From the NCBI RefSeq assembly GCF_014647635.1, contig NZ_BMPO01000001.1:1-64000 (forward strand): a DNA stretch of 64,000 nt, given 5' to 3'. The DNA comes from Pseudomonas matsuisoli (GTDB lineage Bacteria; Pseudomonadota; Gammaproteobacteria; Pseudomonadales; Pseudomonadaceae). The notes beneath the pieces were generated by a model that was not told the origin of the DNA, did not search any database, and saw only the letters and a program-made list of their open reading frames with translations. Positions 9,401 to 16,987 of this stretch are shown here, one piece after another. Made by a program: the position numbers and the translations under genes. Each line of letters starts with the position of its first letter. Positions within the stretch are counted from its first letter, which is position 1.

Positions 9401-9510
9401 AAGCGGAGCCACTTGCCACCGGTTATTCTTGCCGCAGCCAAGCAGCTCGCCTCAAAGATTTGCGGCTGCGACACCCTGTAGAAGCCCTGCTAGATCACTA
9501 CAGAATGTAA
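6481..9510 (+). CDS. ydiJ: YdiJ-type FAD and Fe-S 2-hydroxyacid dehydrogenase
   Basis: A 1009-aa single-chain oxidoreductase, close to the length of E. coli YdiJ. The N-terminal third is a VAO/PCMH FAD-binding fold (LTPRGGGTGTNGQSL, APELSTSNRATIGGMINTDA, CGAEGSLGFI), followed by the FAD-oxidase C-terminal cap (FGHVDAGVLHVRPALD, LLWGEHGKG). Then come CNGNGAC near residue 574, MCPSWKATRE, and a ferredoxin-type CLACKSCAGQCP near 664. A CCG-type cysteine motif (GCCGMSGTYGHE, about 939) lies near the C-terminus. Family members oxidise D-2-hydroxyacids such as D-lactate or D-2-hydroxyglutarate and pass electrons to the respiratory chain; the substrate here is not fixed by sequence. It is divergent from a LysR gene and near LrgAB-type membrane proteins. 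Confidence 0.85.
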   Translation: MMIARIPTPAAPAAPYLAFLDALHAAGFRGDIAADHARRTVLATDNSIYQRLPQAAVFPLDADDVQILARVAAEPAHHSVKLTPRGGGTGTNGQSLTDGVVVDLSRHMNAILEINTEERWVRVQSGVVKDQLNAALKPHGLFFAPELSTSNRATIGGMINTDASGQGSCTYGKTRDHVLELDCVLLGGERFNSTPLDKTLLARELTRLDRVGDVYRCAESIQREKAALIEARFPKLNRCLTGYDLAHLREADGRFNLNSVLCGAEGSLGFIVEAKLNVLPIPKYSVLVNVRYAGFMDALRDARALIQHKPLSIETVDSKVLLLAMQDIVWHGVAEYFPEDSQTPTLGINLVEFSGDEPDDVDARVAAFVEHLRHDTGVTRLGHTLAVGRAAVTGVYAMRKRAVGLLGNVEGEVRPQPFVEDTAVPPEHLADFIAEFRALLDGHGLAYGMFGHVDAGVLHVRPALDMKNPAHAALVRPISDAVAELTQRYGGLLWGEHGKGVRSEYAPAFFGDLYPALQALKGACDPHNQLNPGKIATPLSSDASLLKIDEVTTRGELDRQIDERVWQSYGTAVHCNGNGACYNFDPNDAMCPSWKATRERVHSPKGRASLLREWLRLQGQAGVDVLAPVANGPLHFLRSLPERWRNSRNRDDDFSHEVYDAMAGCLACKSCAGQCPIKVNVPDFRSRFLELYHRRYLRPLRDYLIGSLEFTLPLFARVPWLYNAPMASRFVGNQLAERVGMVDSPLLSDFDFQATCRRWGVVVATPKLLSELDETLRAKSLILVQDAFTRYFETPVFAAFIELASRLGYRVLLAPYSPNGKPLHVQGFLTAFERTAKRSARKLQELARFDVPLVGLDPAMTLVYRQEYTKIDGLSCPKVLLPQEWLAEALPTTPAKSASSGTYRLLAHCTEKTNATAAAALWNKVFSQAGLELVNQATGCCGMSGTYGHEARNLETSKTIFAQSWEPALGKQGEAEPLATGYSCRSQAARLKDLRLRHPVEALLDHYRM

Positions 9511-9519
9511 ACAACGCTA

Positions 9520-9553
9520 CTGACGGTGCCGCTGGAAACAGCGGCACCGTCAG
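9520..9553 (+). terminator. Stem-loop after ydiJ
   Basis: A perfect 15-bp inverted repeat, CTGACGGTGCCGCTG with a GAAA tetraloop, starts 10 bp after the ydiJ stop. There is no T-run behind it, so it may be a transcript-protecting stem as much as an intrinsic terminator. Confidence 0.6.
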
Positions 9554-9676
9554 AACCCTAGCCGCTCCAACACGATTGAAAGCGTCATCAAGGTCAGTGA
9601 TGTCGCGATAACTTCATGTGGATGTCATCGGGTCGCGCAATGATGGCATTCCCTAATCCAGCCAAGGAACGACCCG

Positions 9677-10141
9677 ATGTCTACCGTCGCCCCGCCTACC
9701 AACGTCATGGCGTCACAACAGAGCTCATCTACCGCTGCTTTCGATGAAAAGCTCAATATCGCGAAATCCAGTAAAGCGCTGGCGGACTACCTGAAGCAAA
9801 AGGGGAAATCCGCGGTGAACACCGATGAAATGAAGCAGCTCGCAACGAATGCGAAGGGCGATGTCCCGGCTGAAGTGTCGAGTGCCGCGGCTTACCTCGT
9901 GCGTCACGAAGATGTCTTTACGGCTATCGAAACCCACGACGTCGCCGGTGCGGATGGCCTGTCAGGCGTCTGGAATTTTGAGTGGGCAGCTCAAGGTGGC
10001 CTAGACGGCACATCGGTCGCAGCGATCGCCGCCATGACCGATGCATTTGATCGCGCCATCGCCAAATCTGCGCAAATCACCGAAATCACCACCGGCAAGA
10101 AAACCGAGCTCGACGCAACCAAGCAGCGCCCGAGCAACTAA
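9677..10141 (+). CDS. Small soluble protein resembling part of HrpK/NolX-type proteins
   Basis: A 154-aa protein with no signal peptide or membrane segment and a Ser/Thr/Ala-rich start. The central stretch from about 65 to 115 (AAAYLVRHEDVFTAIETHDV, AGADGLSGVWNFEWAAQGGL) recalls the repeated helical segments of the type III secretion proteins HrpK/NolX/HrpF. DVAGADGLSG looks like a degenerate EF-hand loop. AAGGAACGACCCG before the ATG gives a good ribosome site. No type III secretion genes lie in the window. I recognise the segment but not a function. Confidence 0.65.
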   Translation: MSTVAPPTNVMASQQSSSTAAFDEKLNIAKSSKALADYLKQKGKSAVNTDEMKQLATNAKGDVPAEVSSAAAYLVRHEDVFTAIETHDVAGADGLSGVWNFEWAAQGGLDGTSVAAIAAMTDAFDRAIAKSAQITEITTGKKTELDATKQRPSN

Positions 10142-10288
10142 TACGCCGCACGGCGAGCGCGTACACGCCGGAGAGGGTCGAAGATAGCCGTTATCTTGCA
10201 GTCGACCCCATTTGGCACAGATCGAATGGACACACCTGGAAGCGCCAGAGCACCCTGACGAAACCCTCCCATGACCGGAGCTATCCCG

Positions 10289-10981
10289 CTACAGGCGTAG
10301 CCGATCCGCTGCCTGCTCGGTGGCCGACCGCCGATGGTCGATGAAAGGCGCTATCTTCTCTTTCACCCGCGATAGCAGTTCAGGCGGCGCCAGCCGCGGC
10401 GACCCCACGCCATAGGGCGGTTGCGGGTCATACTCCAACTGCAGTTCGATCTCCTTCGCGATCTCTTGCCCCTCCAGCGCAGCCACGACGGAGAGCGCAA
10501 AGTCGATTCCTGATGTCACCCCGGCACCGGTCAAGCGATCCCGGTCACGCACGACCCGCTCGTGAACTGGGTGGGCACCTAACAGAGTTAGCTGATCAAT
10601 CGATGACCAATGGCACGTCGCGTGGTAGCCCTTGAGAAGGCCAGCCGCCCCAAGTACCAGAGAGCCGGTACAAACCGATGTGACCAGCTGACATCCTTGG
10701 GCCGCGGCGCGCAGAAACTCCAACGTATGGCGGTCACTCATCAACGCGACTTGGCCAGGCCCGCCTGGGACACACAACACATCCAGCCGCGGGCATTCTT
10801 CGAAGCGTGTCGTTGGCAGGATGCGCATACCGCGGTCAGCGGTAACGGGCTCCAAATTTTTCCAAAGAAAGTGCACCTCGGCGCCGGGCAATCTGCCGAA
10901 TACTTCGGCCGGCCCCGTCAGATCGAGTTGCGTCAGGTTCGGGTAGAGCAAGAGTCCGATGTTGTATTTAGATGTGGACAT
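10289..10981 (-). CDS. inhA: DJ-1/PfpI-family protein, isonitrile hydratase-like
   Basis: A 230-aa DJ-1/PfpI-fold protein very similar in plan to the isonitrile hydratase InhA of Pseudomonas, which hydrates isonitriles to N-substituted formamides. Shared marks are QLDLTGPAEVF, VLCVPGGPGQVALM, the nucleophile elbow TSVCTGSLVLGAAGLL with the active-site Cys near residue 102, and LTGAGVTSGIDFAL, followed by QLEYDPQPPYGVGSP. There is no AraC-type DNA-binding domain after the amidotransferase-like fold, which separates it from the GATase1-like regulators. Substrate is inferred from the family. Confidence 0.8.
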   Translation of the reverse strand: MSTSKYNIGLLLYPNLTQLDLTGPAEVFGRLPGAEVHFLWKNLEPVTADRGMRILPTTRFEECPRLDVLCVPGGPGQVALMSDRHTLEFLRAAAQGCQLVTSVCTGSLVLGAAGLLKGYHATCHWSSIDQLTLLGAHPVHERVVRDRDRLTGAGVTSGIDFALSVVAALEGQEIAKEIELQLEYDPQPPYGVGSPRLAPPELLSRVKEKIAPFIDHRRSATEQAADRLRL

Positions 10982-11208
10982 CGCAGCGTCTCCGCAGTCG
11001 ATAGGCCTCGTTAATCTACTCCACGCGGGCTTGGCCTATTAGATCGATTCGGATTTACGCAACCCGCCGAAAGCAACAAATGCGCGCAACGTTTTCCTGC
11101 AAAAATCACCCAAGGTTCAAAAAAACGCGCCAGGCAAATGCGAGTGCGTTTGAATAAACCTGACTAAGGTACAGTGCAACTCCAAATTCCCACCCGCGAG
11201 GACTCTTC

Positions 11209-11787
11209 ATGTCGGCTCCCAAACCCCGTCTGCTCGGCATTTCAGGCAGCCTGCGCAAAGGCTCAAACAACACCGCGATCCTCTCCTCCCTGGCGGATGC
11301 CATCCGTGATCGAGCTGAGCTCGTGGTGCTCCCACTCAATAAGGTGCCGCTGTACGACGGCGATATCGACGTCGACCCGGTACCGGCAGGCGTCGCCGCG
11401 CTGCGTCAGGCAATTGCCGACGCGGACGGCGTCATCATCGCTACACCGGAATACAACTACGGCATGTCGGGCGTACTGAAAAACGCCCTCGACTGGGCAT
11501 CTCGCCCCTATGGAAAAGCGACGCTAACCGGCAAGCCGGTGCTGACGTTCAGTTCATCACCGGCCTTTACCGGCGGCGTTCGCGCGCAGGCGCAACTCAA
11601 CGAAACGCTGACCGCCATTGCCGCGCAACTCGTGTTGCGCCCACAGACGGTGATCGCGTCGGTTCACGAGAAGGTGAAAGAGGGTCGCCTGGTGGACGAG
11701 ACCACGCTGGGCTATTTGAAAGCGGGTGTGGAAGACCTGCTGAGCAACATCGAGCGCAATGCTGCGGTGATTCGACAGGAAAGCTAA
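11209..11787 (+). CDS. NAD(P)H-dependent FMN reductase
   Basis: A 192-aa flavodoxin-like reductase of the ChrR/SsuE/azoreductase group. The FMN phosphate loop GISGSLRKGSNNTAIL is at the N-terminus and the isoalloxazine-binding TPEYNYGMSGVLKNALDWAS is near residue 85. GKPVLTFSSSPAFTGGVRAQ follows. Members reduce FMN, quinones or chromate with NAD(P)H in the cytoplasm. GAGG lies eight bases before the ATG. It converges with the next gene across a hairpin. The physiological substrate cannot be told. Confidence 0.85.
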   Translation: MSAPKPRLLGISGSLRKGSNNTAILSSLADAIRDRAELVVLPLNKVPLYDGDIDVDPVPAGVAALRQAIADADGVIIATPEYNYGMSGVLKNALDWASRPYGKATLTGKPVLTFSSSPAFTGGVRAQAQLNETLTAIAAQLVLRPQTVIASVHEKVKEGRLVDETTLGYLKAGVEDLLSNIERNAAVIRQES

Positions 11788-11836
11788 AGCGCTCCAAGGC
11801 GATACCTGCGCGCAGCACCGCCTTGGTCCGTACGCA

Positions 11837-11871
11837 GATGGCCAAGATGGGCATGCCCGATCTTGGCCATC
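11837..11871 (+). terminator. Terminator hairpin between convergent genes
   Basis: GATGGCCAAGAT pairs perfectly with ATCTTGGCCATC around a self-complementary GGGCATGCCC, followed by CTTTCTC. It serves the FMN reductase gene and sits just past the stop of the convergent repeat protein gene. Confidence 0.65.
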
Positions 11872-11876
11872 CTTTC

Positions 11877-12311
11877 TCACACGTACGCCTGGCGAGCCAT
11901 ACCGCGCGGCAGACGGCTTCGACCCGGTAGATCTTCCAAGCGCTTTTGCCAGGCCGCACGCACCGAAACGGCCGATTTGGTCACTTCAGCCGTTGGCGGA
12001 TTGGCTTTCGCCGGATGGATCTTCACCGGATCACGCTTCACCGGATTCCCCTTCACCGCGTCGATCGTTACCGGATCCGCCTTCACCGGATTAGCACTCA
12101 CGGGAGCTGCTTTCGCAGCACGCGCCGCGGCGCGTAGCTCTGCCAGGTTCGGCGTACGACGCGCGAGGTTGGCGGCTGGTGTGACTTCTTTGTCCAGCGA
12201 ACGGAGGCAAAGCTTGCACGTGACCTGCGCTGGTTCATGGGTCGCTTTGATGCTGTCGCCACCTCGCCCACAAGCGACTTCGTTGGAGGACGGCGAGAAA
12301 TGAATGACCAA
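11877..12311 (-). CDS. Cys-containing protein with pentapeptide repeats
   Basis: A hypothetical protein of 144 aa from a TTG start at 12311, which has GGAG eight bases upstream. An in-frame ATG lies 54 bp further out (12365) but lacks a comparable site. The N-terminal part has conserved-looking features (VIHFSPSSNEVACGRGG, TCKLCLRSL) with three Cys that could hold a metal. The middle is about seven tandem units of five residues, [ND]PVK[ARI], encoded by imperfect 15-bp DNA repeats at roughly 12000-12105. The tail is basic and unpatterned. Function unknown; the repeat number is likely to vary between strains. Confidence 0.65.
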   Translation of the reverse strand: MVIHFSPSSNEVACGRGGDSIKATHEPAQVTCKLCLRSLDKEVTPAANLARRTPNLAELRAAARAAKAAPVSANPVKADPVTIDAVKGNPVKRDPVKIHPAKANPPTAEVTKSAVSVRAAWQKRLEDLPGRSRLPRGMARQAYV

Positions 12312-12418
12312 CGTTACTTCTCCAGCTAAAAACAGGCGCGGGATTCTACCGATCCTGACCGGCATTGTGTTCAGCTTGGCGGAAGGTGCGACGCTATGCC
12401 ACCGAACCGGAACGCTGG

Positions 12419-13405
12419 CTACCCGCTGATGCGACTGAGCCCGAAGCTTTGCACCATGCCCTTGTACAGGCCGATTTCGCTACGCATACGTTCGGTGATC
12501 TGCGCCGGATCGAGCATCACGTTGTCGAGAAGAAGGCGCCCTTGAAGGTCAGCGTACTTGGACGTCGCCTGTAGCTTTCGAATATTCCCGTTCAGGCTGC
12601 GGGCCAAGCTGTTCGATATACCGGACGGGCCAAACCATCCATACCAACCATTGATCACGATATCGCCGACGCCCGCTTCCTTGAAGGTTGGCACCTCGGG
12701 CCACACGGCCTGACGGCGAGCACCGCTTACGGCCACGGCGCGGACCCCTTCGACGCCCAACGTCGGCACGTTACCGCAAATCGCCACGCAAGCAGCGAGC
12801 GCCCCGCTACGCAGATCACCGAACATGGACAACGGTGTGCGATAGGACTGTGGGCGTAATGCGACCTCCTTCGCGCGGGCGAAACTCAGAGCCGCGAGAT
12901 GCCCTTCCGAGCCATAAATCGAGAACCCAAGGTCACGAAAGTCGGGATTATCCGTTACCCATTTCAAGTAGCCGTCGACTGTATTGATCGACACGGGCAC
13001 GGCAGGCCCCAACACCAGCGCGTAGGCATACTCACCCAGGATGGCAATGGGTACGAAATCGTTGAGCGGGTCGTAGGGCAATCGCTCGTAGATGCTCGGG
13101 AAGACGGTCATGCTGCCCGCCTGGGCCTGCAAAAGCGTTGCACCGTCTGCCGGGGAGACCTTAACGACGCGCGCGGCGTCCAGCCCTTCGCCCGTGTCGA
13201 TGATCTGCAAGTCGTAACGCATATCGTAGTCGTCTGCCATCATTCGCAGCACCGCCGATGCGAAACGGCTTCCAACCGAGCCGGCGGCAAGCCCGAAGAT
13301 CAAGCGCCCGGTACTGGGCATTGATTGGGCGCGTAGCGTACCGGGGACACCCGCCAGCAAAGTGGCTGCGGCGCCGGCGTGAAGCAGTGTTCGCCGGTCA
13401 AGCAT
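12419..13405 (-). CDS. Bug/TctC-family periplasmic binding protein
   Basis: 328 aa, a tripartite tricarboxylate transporter (TTT) receptor. The start at 13405 is preceded by GGAGAG and followed by an RR-containing export signal (MLDRRTLLHAGAAATLLAG ending at LRAQS). The body has the Bug-type venus-flytrap features: GLAAGSVGSRFA replaces the usual P-G loop, and there are LLQAQAGSMTVFPSIYERLPYDPLNDFVPI and VAVSGARRQAVWPEVPTFKEAG. The membrane subunits TctA/TctB are absent nearby, so this is an orphan receptor. It lies 107 bp downstream of a lone receiver gene on the same strand. Confidence 0.85.
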   Translation of the reverse strand: MLDRRTLLHAGAAATLLAGVPGTLRAQSMPSTGRLIFGLAAGSVGSRFASAVLRMMADDYDMRYDLQIIDTGEGLDAARVVKVSPADGATLLQAQAGSMTVFPSIYERLPYDPLNDFVPIAILGEYAYALVLGPAVPVSINTVDGYLKWVTDNPDFRDLGFSIYGSEGHLAALSFARAKEVALRPQSYRTPLSMFGDLRSGALAACVAICGNVPTLGVEGVRAVAVSGARRQAVWPEVPTFKEAGVGDIVINGWYGWFGPSGISNSLARSLNGNIRKLQATSKYADLQGRLLLDNVMLDPAQITERMRSEIGLYKGMVQSFGLSRISG

Positions 13406-13512
13406 GAAAGACTCTCCGATGGGCTTTCCCCATGACGATAGCCCATGCAACGAAAAGTGCCTGGCGCTGCGCACCACGATTTGCATTCGGGTGCGCGCGC
13501 TCCTGGGTGCCT

Positions 13513-13914
13513 TCAGCCGCTGGAACCCTGATCCATACGCTGTCTTTCTGCCTCCCCGTTGCGCATCAAGGATTCGGCCAGTTCCGAGAGCGAAGCGATG
13601 GTCCAGGGCTTGTCGAGCAAAACGATGTGTCTTACCTCGGGCAACGTCACTTCGTACGCATACGCGCTGATCATGATGATCGGAAGGGAGGGCCATCTTT
13701 CATGCGCTTCTACGACTAAGTCGAAGCCACTCAATATCCCTGGCATCGCATGGTCCGTGATGACGAGCGACGGCTGTTCTACGCCACCGCGCAGGTAACG
13801 GGCCGCCTCGTCTGCGGTTCCGAATACCTCGGTCCTGCATCCCCACCATTCGGCCAGATCCATGAGCATCTGTTGAATGGCAGGTTCGTCTTCCACAATA
13901 ACGATCAAATTCAT
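13513..13914 (-). CDS. Stand-alone CheY-like receiver protein
   Basis: A receiver domain with nothing attached, 133 aa from the ATG at 13914; a GTG 63 bp upstream could extend it by 21 residues. The acidic pocket (VIVEDEPAIQQMLMDLA), the phospho-acceptor Asp in LVITDHAMPG, the switch Ser in IIMISAYAYE and Lys in LLDKPW are all present, so it should be phosphorylatable. No histidine kinase is adjacent. The downstream orphan Bug-type binding protein on the same strand is the only operon partner visible. Confidence 0.85.
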   Translation of the reverse strand: MNLIVIVEDEPAIQQMLMDLAEWWGCRTEVFGTADEAARYLRGGVEQPSLVITDHAMPGILSGFDLVVEAHERWPSLPIIMISAYAYEVTLPEVRHIVLLDKPWTIASLSELAESLMRNGEAERQRMDQGSSG

Positions 13915-14250
13915 CGAGAGTGCCGGGCTGTCTTTTAAGCGATATTGAAGCATAGGGTTATGACACGTACCGATCACTCACGTGCCATTCAGCCGAATTG
14001 TGCGCAAACCCGACGTCGCTCTTCTATGAGTTAAAGGGGAGCTAGCCACTTTCCCGCCGCAGTGATGAAAGACCCACAGGCGCCATGACGGCAATCCATC
14101 CAGATTTTTTTAGAACTACCCGAGCGCTTTGCTCGTCTTAGCCGAACCCGCGCAGGCATCTGCCAAGGGCTCTAGCTCGGTACATCGGCAAGGCGAATCG
14201 TTCGGCAGAACGAATCGAGGCCGTGCTTTAGTAGCATTCAAGGGTGACAT
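13915..14250. other. Intergenic region between divergent receiver and wecG-like genes
   Basis: These 336 bp separate two divergent genes. I see no coding sequence, RNA gene or REP element here; the region should contain both promoters. Confidence 0.4.
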
Positions 14251-15162
14251 GTGGCGAGTGCATTCATTAGGGCTGGTGATCCATTGATCGACCGGCTGTG
14301 CTTGATGAGCAAGGACGATTTAATTCCACTGTTCGACGAGCTATGCGGGCTTGGAACGCCTACCATCCTCGGATTCCTCAATCAGCATGGTTACAACATC
14401 GCGCAAACGAGTGCGTCGATGCGTCATCACTTCACCCAAATGCGGTACGTTCTTCGGGATGGCATCGGAGTGAAGATTGCTTGCAAAGCCAGTGGCAAAG
14501 ACCCCAAGGCGAATCTCAACGGGACGGACCTGATTCCCGAACTCATCGCCTACCTGGTTGATCACTCAGCACGCGATTGCCAACTGTTCGCCATGGGCAC
14601 CCGTGAGCCGTGGGTCACCGAAGGGTCGAAAAGCTTGTTTGCCGGGCGGCCATTCCACGCAATCGAGGGGCATCAGGAGAACGAGGTTTACCTGGACTTT
14701 TTCAAGGCGCATTACCAGCCCGGTACGCTTGCCGTCATCGTGCTCGCGTTGGGCATGCCGCGGCAGGAAGAACTTGCCTCGTTCTTGAAACAGACTTTGG
14801 ATGTCCCCTGTTTGCTGATCTGCGGCGGCGCCATGCTGGACTTTGCCTCTGGCCGATTTCCACGCGCGCCCTTGCTCATGCGCCGAATGGGCTTGGAATG
14901 GCTATTTCGTTTACTGCTCGAGCCTCGTCGCTTATTTGGCCGCTATGTCGTCGGCATCCCTTTGTTCCTGTACTACATCGCGCGCAATGGCGTTCGGCTT
15001 AACCGTCCTCGTTCCGGGCAACAAACCGCACATCACGCCCCGCTGCCGTTTCCTGAAACCTCTTCTGAAAGCGCATCGGTCAATACAGCGCTCGATTGCA
15101 CGCTCGCCAGTACTAGCGACGCAACCTCGGACTGCAACGCCAAGACAGCTAACCACGGCTGA
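14251..15162 (+). CDS. WecG/TagA/CpsF-family glycosyltransferase
   Basis: A 303-aa GT26-type glycosyltransferase; members add N-acetylmannosamine, its uronic acid or a hexose to a lipid-linked GlcNAc. Signature blocks are the N-terminal helical part, LFAGRPFHAIEGHQ, VIVLALGMPRQEELASFL and ICGGAMLDFASGRFPRAPL. The RRMGLEWLFRLLLEPRRLFG segment with a membrane-associating tail (YVVGIPLFLYYI) follows. A Ser/Thr/Ala-rich C-terminal extension of about 50 residues follows the domain. The start is GTG at 14251. It stands alone, without other polysaccharide genes, just before a diguanylate cyclase gene. Confidence 0.85.
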   Translation: MASAFIRAGDPLIDRLCLMSKDDLIPLFDELCGLGTPTILGFLNQHGYNIAQTSASMRHHFTQMRYVLRDGIGVKIACKASGKDPKANLNGTDLIPELIAYLVDHSARDCQLFAMGTREPWVTEGSKSLFAGRPFHAIEGHQENEVYLDFFKAHYQPGTLAVIVLALGMPRQEELASFLKQTLDVPCLLICGGAMLDFASGRFPRAPLLMRRMGLEWLFRLLLEPRRLFGRYVVGIPLFLYYIARNGVRLNRPRSGQQTAHHAPLPFPETSSESASVNTALDCTLASTSDATSDCNAKTANHG

Positions 15163-15237
15163 TCGGGGTCAGTTGGCGCCACTGACGGGCCGAGCACCCG
15201 ACTGCCCGCCGTTTGCCTTCCGCCAGGCACCAACGCG

Positions 15238-16839
15238 ATGGTGGCGGCTCAAAAAGAAATGCTCTTCAGTCAGGCGATACCTGTGCAGACCCCACAATCA
15301 AAAATCGGTCATGCAAGACGCTTGGTAGTGATCATGGCCGGCTTCATCAGTCTCGCGGTCATTTTGCTTACCTACGTACAAGTGACGTGGGACAAACGCG
15401 TGGCCGTGGAACAGCATGTCGAGGAAGTGAAGAACCTCTCCACAGCCTTGACCTTGCAGGCGGAATCCACCATCCGGGACGCGCATACCGTTCTGCTCAG
15501 CATCCAGGCCAAACTGGCCCTGTCTGGATACACGGAGGCTAATTTCGCCGAAATCCGTGAGCTGTCGCGAGTTCAACTCGGTGTGCTACGTGAGCTGGAA
15601 AGCTTCGCGGTGGCAGACGCCGACGGCGCGGCGCTCATGACGACCGTCGAGACCGCTGCCGCACCCTTCACTGCCGCCGACCGCGAGTTCTTCGCCTATC
15701 ACCGCATCACTCGCAATCCGAGCCTATACATTGGGTCGCCGATCCGCAGTCGGCTCACGGGAAACTGGGTGATTCCTTTATCGCTGCGGCTGAACGACCC
15801 TGAAGGTAACTTCCGCGGCGTGGCCCTCGCATCCCTAAACGTGCAGCGCTTCATTGATTTCTACCAAGAGTTTGACCTAGGCCCGGAGGGCTCGATCAGC
15901 CTGTTCAAGCGGGACGGTTACATCCTCGCGCGATCCCGAATGCCCGCGGAAAGCATCGGCATCAACATATCCAAAAGCCCTGTACTTCAAATGATGAACG
16001 AGCACGGGGTCCCCCGTGGCACGCTCACCGCGAAAAGCGTCATCGATGGCATGACCCGGATATATGGCTTCGATGCGAGTACGCGTTATCCCATCGCCGT
16101 GGCCGCCGCCATCTCCGAGCATGACGCGTTGACGGTTTGGCGCAGTCGCGCCATGCAAGCCTGGTTGCTTTCGGCAATCACGTTGGTGATTTTCACAGGA
16201 ATGACGGCGCTCATCTGGCGCGCGCTGACTCGCCAGGAACGGATGGAAACTCGGCTGCAGGCCATGCACAGCGAGCTGGCCCAGGCCAATCTGACCCTGG
16301 AGGTGATTGCCAGTGAAGATGCGTTGACGCGGTTGGCGAACCGCCGCAAGTTCGACGAAACGCTCGATACGGCGTTCCGTTCCCTACGCTCACGCGACCG
16401 ACCCATGGCGCTGCTGCTGATCGATGTCGATTACTTCAAGCGGTTCAACGACGGCTATGGCCACCCCGAAGGCGACGAAGCCTTGAAACGTGTCGCCGAT
16501 GTGCTCCGGCAATCCATCCGTAATGATGTGGACACCGCCGCACGATATGGCGGTGAGGAATTCGCACTTATCCTGCCTACGGCTAACGCGGAATCCGCGC
16601 CCGTCGTGGCGGAGCGAGTCCGCAGCGGCGTCGAAGCCCTACGGATCACGAACGAAGGCTCTCCCTATGGAACGCTGACCGTGAGCATCGGCATCGCAGT
16701 ACTTCCGTCGAATCATCGCTTGCAAGATCCGAAGGACCTGCTTCTGGCCGCGGACAAGGCGCTCTATGCCGCGAAGGCGGAAGGTCGCAATCGAATTGCC
16801 CACCAGAGCGTCTGCCGCAGTGTTTTCACCAATGGTTGA
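15238..16839 (+). CDS. Membrane diguanylate cyclase with periplasmic sensor domain
   Basis: 533 aa. A membrane helix (about 28-48) is followed by a periplasmic Cache-like domain, a second helix (about 295-317), a short coiled segment, then a GGDEF domain. The active site RYGGEEF (about residue 438) and the DALTRLANRRKFDETL entry motif are intact, so it should make cyclic di-GMP from two GTP. The inhibitory I-site expected just before the active site reads NDVD instead of RxxD, so product feedback is probably lost. It lies 75 bp after the WecG-like gene on the same strand, which suggests a link between c-di-GMP and a surface glycan. That link is inference. Confidence 0.9.
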   Translation: MVAAQKEMLFSQAIPVQTPQSKIGHARRLVVIMAGFISLAVILLTYVQVTWDKRVAVEQHVEEVKNLSTALTLQAESTIRDAHTVLLSIQAKLALSGYTEANFAEIRELSRVQLGVLRELESFAVADADGAALMTTVETAAAPFTAADREFFAYHRITRNPSLYIGSPIRSRLTGNWVIPLSLRLNDPEGNFRGVALASLNVQRFIDFYQEFDLGPEGSISLFKRDGYILARSRMPAESIGINISKSPVLQMMNEHGVPRGTLTAKSVIDGMTRIYGFDASTRYPIAVAAAISEHDALTVWRSRAMQAWLLSAITLVIFTGMTALIWRALTRQERMETRLQAMHSELAQANLTLEVIASEDALTRLANRRKFDETLDTAFRSLRSRDRPMALLLIDVDYFKRFNDGYGHPEGDEALKRVADVLRQSIRNDVDTAARYGGEEFALILPTANAESAPVVAERVRSGVEALRITNEGSPYGTLTVSIGIAVLPSNHRLQDPKDLLLAADKALYAAKAEGRNRIAHQSVCRSVFTNG

Positions 16840-16987
16840 GCGCACGTCGGAACAACCATCGGCGGCCCTATCACCTCCGACCACTCACCATGCGGCTTGA
16901 ACGATCAGCAGTCCTGTCGAGTCAAGTTTTAAGGAGTCATCACTAACCTGTGACGAACTGAATTCTTACTGCCTAGAGGTACTGTTC

